A DNA stretch of 64,000 nucleotides from Ixodes scapularis. Taxonomy: Eukaryota > Arthropoda > Arachnida > Ixodida > Ixodidae. Position 1 is the stretch's first letter. The number at the start of each line of letters is the position of its first letter. Of the stretch, positions 55,132 to 64,000 are shown one piece after another. Location: the NCBI RefSeq assembly GCF_016920785.2, contig NW_024609835.1, forward strand, positions 86,586,243 through 86,650,242. Reading direction: 5' to 3'. A program made the position numbers and the translations under genes. The notes under the pieces are model-generated. The model was given only the letters and a program-made list of their open reading frames with translations, did no database searches and was not told where the DNA came from.

Positions 55132-57057
55132 AAAAGAATGATTGTTTTGTTCTTTGACAGTTTCGTCACGACTTCCTTCAGCCCAGAGAATGCAAACAAT
55201 CGCGGGCAGAGTTCTGAAACCGGACCGCATGAATACGTTGGGCCACCCTTTTAACTCGGTCGCAGTACGCTTGGCCTTACCTAATTTTGCAAATAACAGT
55301 AATAATAACAATAAGAATAATATACCAGCCGAGCATTGTGGGTCAACAATGTGGCACAGAGGAGTCTAAACGAATTTCCGCGTACCGCAGCTTACGTATA
55401 CGAGCACGAGTCCGTGCATACGCCAGGCGGACAAGTCGCACTTTGCACGCGCCCTGTCCCTGCGAGCTTGACCAGACGCGTCAGTCGAGAGCGCTGCCCT
55501 TCGTCTTCCGTGCGGACAAAGGAAGCGAACGGACGCTCGACCGGGTCGTTTGCATACACAGAAGCTCGTGTCAAGCTTATCACGAGTGTCGCGTGCGTGC
55601 GGCTTTTGCCTGTACCACAAACGAAAAAAAAAGATGTTTTTGTTTTCGTATTGCCCTTTTTTGTTGTCGTCGACCGCTCGTTGTCCACTTGTTCCACTTA
55701 ACATAACGAGCGAATAATTTGTCAGCGACGGGAAGGCTCCCTCGCGTGACTGCTTCCGTCGCGTGTGGACGAGCTCATTAGCTGTAAATCATGTGGTTTG
55801 GTAGTTGAAAATCTGGAAGCAGACTACAAGTAGGAGAGGAGGGTGAACGCCCCCTTAGTTAGCAGCTGTAATTGTTAGTATACAACGCCAGGAAATCTTC
55901 ACTACAGAAGGAAGGCTGGAAGGGTTTGCCGGGAAGAGCGTAAATGGGGGGAAACGACCCACGCAGCTCGCTACACCCGGGGCTGAGGACGTGAACGACC
56001 AGAAACGGATAAAGAGAGGAAATTACGCTGCCAAGCTGGTTTGGTGACAGCGTGTGTTAAAAGCTTTGAGCACGAAGAGAAAATAATTAAAAAAAGAAAG
56101 AAAACTAACAGCATAGCAGCTATTGAGTGTAGTTGTGCTTGTTTCTATTAATTCTTTGTTACGGGCTTATCGTATATTTGTGGTGTTTCATTAAACAAAA
56201 TATTGAAAAGAAAAAAAAAAAAAAGAACGCCAAGCAATATTACCACAAAAAATTATTACAAAAATTAAAAAGCTGCGTTTTTTTGTTTTGTTTTGTTAAT
56301 TTACTTTTCTGAGATATGACATTTGCGTCGCCATGTGTTGTAAAGCGCTGTTTAGACACAATATGGTCCGGCACCCTCGGAACATAACTTCCGGTATTTC
56401 ATCGTCTCAAGAGGGATTCAAAGCGTCCCCATGAAAGAAGAACGAACGGGTACACGAGCTTGCGGTAACCTTTACGATACGGCAAAGTCAGTGTCATTTC
56501 CACTGAATTAGATTACGCGAACGGCCAGTCAGAACGCGCCACTCCTAGTACAGCACGGTGCAGGCGCGACGCTCGTAGTCTGGATTGCGAGTTGATTCGA
56601 CGATCACAATGTCATTTGATGGAAATTATTTTTTTTAATATTTTGTAGATTACATTGTGTAATTTCCATTTGAACAAAACTACTATAGAGTTTCCACAAC
56701 TTCCCACCATCAAACTAATTTCAACATGTCGGAAAGAACTTGTACTGCCAAAATTGAATTACATCCGTCGTCACTCTTTTCCAGTCTTGGTTGTAGAGCC
56801 GTGCAATATAAATATAACTCATGGAAACCAAAATAAAATAAAATAGAAAAAAAATTGGCAAAAGCAATATTTCGATTCGTAATCTAGCTTTGTCACTACA
56901 TTATTAATGTGCCTATTAATGTGTTGAACCAATTTTCGAGGCAAATGAGCGACCATCAAAATTTCACCGGAGGCCTATTAGACAATGGTTATAGCCTCAT
57001 TTAATTGACTTGACTCGTCATAGTCGTACGAGCGTTGGGTCGTTCATTGAGTCCCCG
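55132..57057. other. No gene recognised
   Basis: Overlapping frames at 55287-55706 on both strands have no domain. AT-rich from 56050. An AATAAAATAAAAT run ends near 56844. Confidence 0.3.
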
Positions 57058-57387
57058 CTAGCATTTCACCGAGGCACGCTTGCGTACTGTGATCTCGAAG
57101 CAAGGCGATGTACCGACCGATATGCAAATGTCCGGCAGCTCTTGTCTGGAGTGCACAGGCTCTTGCTTCACGCCGCCGTGTTTACCGAAGCTGGCCAACT
57201 GCTGCCCGTCGAAAGGTTTTCGGAAGCCCACCAGCATACAACGATGTCGGGAAAAGCAGATTGTGGCCTCATGGTCTGCGCATGCAGGTGCGAGGGAGGG
57301 CTTTTTTTCTCGAAAATGGGCTGCTGAAGTAGGAGCAACGGGCTGAATTTCACATGCTGCTTGCTTCATCTCGAGGAATAACCGCAA
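57058..57387 (-). CDS. Possible coding relic, minus strand
   Basis: A 109-codon minus-strand frame whose central part has GC-rich third positions and protein-like content (FRKPFDGQQLASFGKHG, PDICISVGTSPCFEITV). It includes VKQEP, which fits a SUMO-acceptor pattern but is short. The plus strand is also open and Cys-rich (SCLECTGSCFTPPC). No family recognised on either strand. A decayed exon is possible. Confidence 0.18.
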   Translation of the reverse strand: MRLFLEMKQAACEIQPVAPTSAAHFREKKPSLAPACADHEATICFSRHRCMLVGFRKPFDGQQLASFGKHGGVKQEPVHSRQELPDICISVGTSPCFEITVRKRASVKC

Positions 57388-60300
57388 TAAGTTAAAAAAA
57401 AAAGAAAAAAAAAAAGCAAACAGTAAAACGGTGGTTATAAAGAAAGCATTGTTTCGACATCGAACAACCTGTCACCGGGCTCTGGGCATTATTATTCTTT
57501 TAATAGATACACAGCTTTTTCGCCAACGTATTGCTTTATAAGTAGAATGTTTATCTTTAACAGAGTAATAGTGAACCGCCAGTTCTTGGATCCACCTATC
57601 TAGATTGCAATGCACTTTAGGGGCGATGTATTTATTTTAAGACAATATAAAAGTCTGTTCTGCCGACACTTTTCAGTTGGCACATTTACCGTTCAATACC
57701 AGCAAGATGAACAACAACAACAACAGCAACGACAATACATTATTCGTGTATTTTTATGTTCAAACCCGCAAATGCAGAGCTCTCTCGGCATCTGGAGGTT
57801 TCAGAAGAAAACCCGAGCTACCGAAAAACAAACCAAATAAGGGTTGTTCATATACACTACGCCTAAAACAAAAAGAGGTAACTGTTGAGAATCCAAAAAT
57901 TGAGCGCACCATCCTGCGGATTAAATGGTCCCTAAAGTTTGTCTAGCTTCGCGCGACCAGATCCCAGCAATGGAATGAGTGCAAGACTGCATAAAATTGC
58001 GGGACACATTGTGAGATGGCGATACTCTTACTCCTCGTACTGGTTGACATCGCTTTCTTAATTTTGGGAGTTGAGCGGAGCGTTCATTAGAGCACGCTCA
58101 TAACACAGGAAAAGTGCTTTGAAACAAATTCGTAATAATAAAAATAATAAAAAAGCGGAGTTGCAGATTAATTTTGTTTGGGCTTCCTGCTTATACCAAA
58201 GTTATTGAAATATATTTTTTTAACGCGTGGCTCGCACGTGAAGTTACTGTTGGTGGTCATTTCTATATGTTCTTTCCAAGAAAAGCAAATTCGGCCGTTG
58301 GAAACGTACGCTGCAGAAAATACGCGCTCAGCGGCAAAGCCACTCCACTGCCAGCTGATGTAATATCGATCCCTGCAAGCTGTCAACTGTCAACGGGCCA
58401 ATGGAGGTAGGTTGAGCCAGGGTTATAGGCGTGCTCTGATCCGTCTACCCACGCCCTATCCACCAGCCCTCTCAAAGATGTTCAATAATTTATAAATCAC
58501 GCAACGGTCAGGGTGTCAGGCTTCTATCTTATATCAAGTTCCCCTCTGCCGCACCGGGCTTGTCTCGAATACGGAGCGGCGGTTGCACGCATCAGCGGCG
58601 TGGCATCAGTGACGAGAGGCCTCCGAGCACGTTATCAGCGAGGTGAGGATACTTCTGCGCTTATCAGGCACGAACGTTGACACTTGCCAGTGTGCAGTTG
58701 TTCCCGATCTCCGATTCGGTTGCCGTCTGCTTGGCAAAGAACGATAGGCGATAAACGTATACGGCCTTGCACATGCGCACTCGACACACGATCGAGGTCG
58801 CAGTTGTAGCGGGTGGGGCGTAAGCTCGGACTGGTGAAGCGAAGCGTAAGTGACGTGTCGAAACCTCCGTGCCAGTTGCCGGAAGGAGCGAGCTACATTG
58901 TGTCCTTTTGAACAATGGCACGACGAACAAAGCCATAATCGCTGAGCACCGCGAACCCGATTTCATATCTGGGGGTCCACTGGCGAATGCCCCTTCGTCC
59001 CGAAAACCGATTTCGCTTCTGGTGAATGGCGTACAAATTGGTACTGAACCTTTATTTGCATCATCCATTTAAATGCATTGCAACGGTTACTACGTTCATT
59101 TTACGGTTTCAAAAGTTGCGACCAGTTCTTTATGGCAAGTACTGCATTTGATTAAGAGCTATTTTAATATTTGCAAAAGTGTTCCCAAACCCAGAGCAGA
59201 AAAAAAAAGTCGAGCCCTGCAAGCTCTTAAGTTGTGCTTTTTACAGCTTCATCACATGACAGTAATTCATGTTCGATATCTTGCGTTTTTTTTATATCAA
59301 TTGAAATGCTTCGCCATAAATGAGTACATGGGCTATTGTACTGTGACTTATTGGTGCATGGAAGCACATTTTCTCTAATTACATTTTGTTGTTGACAGTA
59401 CCACTGCCAGGAACCCTTTTTCAATTTCTTTTGTCTCCAATTGTTTACCGACCCCAGTACTGACTCTGAGCGACAGCCCTAAACATATAAAAAACTAAAG
59501 CCAAAATAATAAAAAAAAAAAAAAAAAAAAGCGGATTATTGAGCATTGCGGCGTAGCACATATTATCGGTGAACTCTAACACTGCCATTATATTTGATCT
59601 TTCACCTCCTTCTACTCCTTCGTCTTCAGTCTCTTCACATAGCTTACGAATGCACCGATAACACTAATTGCGGTTATCACGCAGATGACGTGATACGCTT
59701 ACATTTCTTTGCCACACCTCTCGATGTCGATTTTTTTTTTCGCCACCAGGCAAACGGTTCTTTGCTTGCGTGTTGACCTGGACGGAAAGCTGGATGGATA
59801 ATTCAGTCGAATTTTTTTGTTAGAAGTGGTCTGCAGTTCATAATGAAAATGCAACATTTTTATAATCTGACGCACCGCGAACACAGACTCCGAGAACAGA
59901 AGCACTCAGCTTTCGGAGGAAAGAAAACGGAGAATGATCCGACTGGCGTTGCCTTAATGCGACCTTAATCCAGAAGAAATCTAACTGTAGCGCCATTATC
60001 CTCATTACTTCAAAAAGCAATTGTTAAAGTTATTTTCAAAAAAAAAAAAAAAAGTGGTGGGATACTGTGACAAGTAACCAAAAAGCAACTAAGCCACAGC
60101 AGAGTTTGCGCTACTTCAAGGACGTTACTACCTTAGGCCCCCGAAAAAAGAAAGAAAAAAAAAAAAAAACAGTACACACAGATAACCACTGAAATCACCA
60201 GGACCCAATCGAAGATCGCAGGCGAGGCATAACCCGTAAAGTAGAGGTCCCCAACAAAACACCACACCAACAAAGAATCAGGGCGCCATATTTGAGCAGA

Positions 60301-60596
60301 ACAGGGGGAAACGACAACCCGGCCGAAACGGGGAAGCCGTGTGCTCGCTGCTGCTTCTTTCCACCCCCCAAAGAACGTTGGCACCAGCAGACCGACAGAC
60401 AGAGGACCTCCGGGCTTTCTCCGAGAGTCTTCGCCAGCCCCGCTCCCCCTTCGCCGTCTTCGCTTGTCCCCCTCGCGGCCCCCTTACACCGGCCCCACCA
60501 GACGGGGGCCCCACCGGTCGGCCCTCCCTTCCCGAGCGCTTTTCTGTTCGCCGAGGGGGTTTCCCCTTCCAAAACGTAGGAGCCCTCTCCAAAGCG
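57388..60596. other. No gene recognised
   Basis: A runs at 57390-57416, 59512-59530, 60040-60053 and 60154-60169. The block 60340-60590 is very C-rich with frames open in several registers, which is composition and not coding evidence. Confidence 0.3.
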
Positions 60597-60624
60597 TGAC
60601 CTTGGCGACCTCACGTCAAGGTCA
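60597..60624. promoter_or_regulatory. Inverted nuclear-receptor-like half-sites
   Basis: TGACCTTG (60597-60604) and CAAGGTCA (60617-60624) form an exact inverted pair with a 12-base spacer. TCAAGGTCA is the extended half-site bound by monomeric nuclear receptors such as ERR and FTZ-F1. Whether it is functional is unknown. Confidence 0.3.
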
Positions 60625-60845
60625 TCATCGCCATCAACCCGACCCGCTGGAATAGCGCCACAGGCTGTGGAATGGCCTCTCTTCCTTGCTGCTTTTAGGG
60701 GAAGACCAGCGTGGTGCCAGTCCTGGTTCCTGGTCTCAGACGCGCGCCCTGGATCCTTCTGCTGCTGCGCTTCACAGAGTCTCTAAGAAGGCTTCTTCCG
60801 AGCCCTTTGCTGGAGTAGTAGTAGCAAGCGTTGTGGAGGGAAGTA

Positions 60846-60864
60846 GGGGGGGGGGGGGGGGGGG
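60846..60864. repeat. G19 homopolymer
   Basis: 19 uninterrupted G bases. Confidence 0.9.
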
Positions 60865-60972
60865 AGAGTGAAAGCTAATCGTGTCTTTGCCGGAGAAGGG
60901 AGCGCCTGGATTGCACAGGAGGACCCGAGCAGCAGAAAACATGCGGGTCGGTGTACTCCGTTTTAGCTTACT

Positions 60973-61106
60973 ATGGACCGCAGCGGACGTTAGGAGCCAT
61001 CCCAGCCAATTCAATGCCGCGTGAGTTTCATGTGACCTTGGAGTAGGGTGCAACAACGAACATGACGCTTAGTCTGGGATGGCTCGTAGTGTCTGATGCG
61101 GTCCAT
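60973..61106. repeat. 134-bp foldback MITE
   Basis: ATGGACCGCA at 60973 and TGCGGTCCAT ending at 61106 are exact inverted ends; GCCATCCCAG and CTGGGATGGC continue the pairing further in. No target duplication is clear. Confidence 0.7.
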
Positions 61107-62761
61107 CGTAAAGATTGCCCAACTCCTCCACAAAGTCGAGAAAGAAATGAGCCAAAACACAAGGATACAAGTGTACCGTAGACTAGATCAGCTGACCATA
61201 ACCTCGCTCATTTTACACCGGTGCTCCAGGACGATATATTTTTCTTTTTCTTCTCGGCGTTTTATGTCGGAGCGATGTTGTTTTGTTGCTGTTGTCGTTC
61301 TCTCTTCATTGTCTCCGCTCCATTTGATTCCCTTTCACGACGGCGCGCCGCCGTGGGGCTACCGTGAAATCGGCGCTCTTTCAAACCACGATTATATTCA
61401 CCGGTGCGAAGGCAAACCCTCAATCAGAGGCGCGCGCGTGCGGGCTTGGTTGCTTGCAACGGAGAAACTTGGGAGAGCTGCTTGGATGAAGGCAACGTGG
61501 GACGGGAAGTTCTCGGAAAGGGGATGCATCGTGCTTCGTTTATTTGCGAGAAATCTGCGCGCTTTCCGGCAGCTTCGCAGGCTCGTGAATGGGCTGTGGG
61601 AGCGTTGCACCGGGAGAGCGCTTGTTTTTGCGCAAACAAGAGGGGCGTTTTACTAAAAGCGAATATTGCAACCCACACTGCAACCTTGAGCACTCATGCC
61701 CTCACCTCATTATAATGTGAAACTCAAGGACATTTGAACCATCGACACCATCTTCAAGAAAACCTCAAAAATCAATTGTCCATAAGAGAGAAGAAGACGA
61801 CGATTGGAAGTTATTGAATTTTGTCATTTTTAATTATCCATCCAGAAGAAACACCATCGTTCTCTTTGACCGCTGAAATTCATAGATGTTTTTTCTAACT
61901 TGAAGCGTGCTTTCCTCCCTGTTTTCATTGACCATATCCAGTTTAATAATAATAACAAAAAATCAGGTACGTACGAACTTATTTGTACTGCTCCTTTCCC
62001 TTCAATTTCCGAGTGACTACCCGCAATTGATGTTTCTTTCAGACAGAGAATGGAACGAAAATGCACCTGGAGAAGTGTACGCGCGAGTAAAGTATTCTTC
62101 TGGTTGTTTTTCTATAGACATTATTAAACGACGTGATGTTTCTATATTCAATATTAAATTAAGCTGCTGGTCGTGCCTTTACTGAAGTCATCAGAATAAT
62201 TGTTTCGTTGCCTTACAAGTAACAACGAACTTGAGTTCTTAGCACATTATCCAGTGGTGAGTACTGTAGACACTATATGCATATAACAAACCGAACAAAC
62301 CCAAAATGTAACCTGCATGTATAAAAGAAGAAGAAGAAGAAAATAGTAACGCATAGATGTTTCCGCGTAATAGCGTTATCGGTTGAAGCCAAGTCCAGTT
62401 GTTGCACAGCATTCCCCTGCGGCGTCTCCGCGTTCACCCGACGAAAAATCTGAATATGAAACACATGCCAAGGAGGACGATCTTAGTTACTGGCGTATCA
62501 TAAAATCGCCGAAAGAACAAGAGGCATCCCACAGCAGCGGAGCACGAAGCAAAGACCGTCACTAGCCGGGATTGGTTCAGGTAGCCGAAAACACCACGAC
62601 CAAATCTCAGTGAAGCACAGTGGTCGAAGGCAACGACAAGAAAAACGCGTTCCCCGTCTCGAACGTACACAAGGTTAAACATAGTTAAACGATTCTCCCC
62701 AGAGACAGAGACAGCAAAGGCAACTTAAAAGGTTTCACTCCATCGCGCACGCTGCCGCAAA
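61107..62761. other. No gene recognised
   Basis: A 186-codon plus-strand frame (61096-61656) has no domain. A (GAA)n tract lies at 62322-62341. Confidence 0.3.
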
Positions 62762-62932
62762 ATGATCGGCACTGCCCTCGCCCGAGCCGGCAATTGCCGC
62801 ATATCCTTCGGCACGTTTCTGAGCGACGCCGACATCTATCATCCGCGCTGCCAGAACCTGGAAGCGGCTGTCCGCCGCCGAAGTAAAAAAAAAAAAAAAA
62901 TATTTATATATAAACAGTATGCGCCTAGCTGA
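62762..62932 (+). CDS. Short possible exon, hypothetical
   Basis: ATG at 62762 opens a 56-codon frame. The first 40 codons have strongly GC-ending codons and protein-like content (GNCRISFGTFLSDADIYHP, CQNLEAAVRRR). They end at an A16 run (62885-62900) where a weak donor (GAA|GTAAAA) could sit. No family recognised and no second exon found. Confidence 0.2.
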   Translation: MIGTALARAGNCRISFGTFLSDADIYHPRCQNLEAAVRRRSKKKKKIFIYKQYAPS

Positions 62933-64000
62933 GAAGGCCGTGGACTGAAAAGCGGAACGACGACTTCACAGCGGCATGAGCACCGAAGCTCTTCGACCTC
63001 AGCGAAGCATATTATTGAACGATTACGCCACGTTGACGCGCGGGGCTCTTGTTAGAAAATGGCAGATTATTTGCATAGGCGACTGACTGTTCTAGGTCGG
63101 ACGAATGAAGGATTGTAGCCGCCGGAAAACTCAGTGCCCGCAGCTTCCCCGCTGCAGAGCGCACGCGCGCGCCGTTTGTGCAAACAGCATATGCAGGTGG
63201 CAAGCTCTACGAAAGCTACGAACTAACGTTCGACAATTTGTCAAAATACCGCGAGATCAGAGATAGGAATGTTTGCGAGACCCGATGATAAATAGAACTT
63301 CGAAGGCGACTGATACATCAATATTTGCTCGTGTCAGACCCCGCCGCTGCTAACGAATGGAAACCTCGCGTTTCCTGAAGCAGGAGTGGCAACACCAAGA
63401 ACTTCTCGAGCCAGTAATCAAACTAAATCTAATTAAGCTCGAACCAAATACAACAACATTAAAAAGAAAAATGAAGCCAAGCGAGCAAAAAAGAACAAGA
63501 AGGAAAAGGTTGAATTTAATGCTAGAGAAGTTTATAACTTTAAGCCTTCCATCTGTACGTTATTAAACCCGCCTCAAATTAAAACGTATCCTCGTATGCG
63601 CTTTAATACTCCCTCGTTCATAAACAAATTTCAGTTTCAACGTGCTACTTCTGTCCAAACTGTAATTTGTATGCAAATCAAACGCAAGATTTCTTCGGGA
63701 ATGTTCCAAACCTCTACGCGATCAACAGCGAGTGGCCATTTACAGAACATGGCAATAAAACCAGAAATACGTCTTATGATCACGGACCGCCAAAACACAG
63801 ATACAAAGTATAGATTGACAATACAAAACACGCGCGCCTTGTGTTGTCGTCAATCTTTACTCTGTCCCCGTCTTTTAGCGCTTTAAGGGCGCAATGAAAT
63901 GAACCAACTGTAGCCGAACTCACTAATTCGTTGTAACTCACCTCCTACGACTCGCACAAAGTGACTGGCCCTCACCTCTAACTCACGCAAATGTGAAGGT
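62933..64000. other. No gene recognised
   Basis: A 69-codon Lys-rich frame at 63357-63566 is too weak to call. No repeats with definable ends. Confidence 0.3.

Noticed and set aside
60195..60655. Five overlapping frames of 86-139 codons
   Set aside because: Very C/G-rich DNA lacks stop codons by composition; no motif recognised.
1..64000. CRISPR arrays, bacterial operons, rRNA or intact tRNA genes
   Set aside because: None seen; spacers, operon spacing and cloverleaf signatures are absent.

Overview
This is eukaryotic, mostly non-coding genomic DNA. Introns, poly(A) signals, long homopolymer and dinucleotide tracts, two copies of a tRNA-derived SINE and a dense set of DNA transposons, MITEs and LTR-retroelement debris fit an arthropod. 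The SINE tail (a 'gcacgttaaagac' core followed by a 'ccaggctagcg' block) and the transposon mix point most to a chelicerate, probably an ixodid tick. The species call is inference, because no conserved host gene is present to anchor it.

Layout. 1-3760: debris of a Ty3/Gypsy retrotransposon family on the minus strand. A gag fragment runs off the left edge (1-380); a second copy runs gag C-terminus, zinc knuckle, protease and the start of reverse transcriptase (3760 down to about 2040). A pair of identical inverted termini (663-691 and 1732-1760) lies between them. 5.4-6.1 kb: a duplicated CRE/E-box module, then a foldback element with three copies of a 14-bp motif. 9.26-10.29 kb: a decayed, internally deleted piggyBac element with TTAA target duplications. 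10.7-11.1 kb: two abutting foldback MITEs. 18.7-20.3 kb: a 1.6-kb element with inverted arms of about 360 bp, each with a THAP-like peptide trace. 25.2-27.4 kb: two hAT MITEs with exact 8-bp target duplications, one lying at the edge of an older palindrome, then a third repeat family and a hairpin cluster. 29.85-30.3 kb: an unusual palindromic minisatellite. 31.0-34.8 kb: a long-arm MITE, two SINEs, a foldback and a possible first coding exon. 38.3-39.95 kb: the one convincing gene. 40.6-45.5 kb: more MITEs, a long (AT)n and a C-rich/G-rich tract pair. 52.5-55.1 kb: a second long-arm MITE copy and a perfect 26-bp hairpin. 55-64 kb: mostly unassigned, with a nuclear-receptor-like inverted repeat and another foldback.

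The best gene (38341-39899, plus) is a two-exon, 343-residue protein derived from a Tc1-like transposase. Its reading frame is intact, its codons are GC-rich and its intron is 527 bp with consensus splice sites, but two of the three catalytic acidic residues are replaced. That pattern suggests a domesticated transposase kept for DNA or protein binding. It is the strongest candidate here for undescribed biology. A few short candidate exons are listed at low confidence. The remaining sequence shows no protein-coding, rRNA or intact tRNA gene that I can support.
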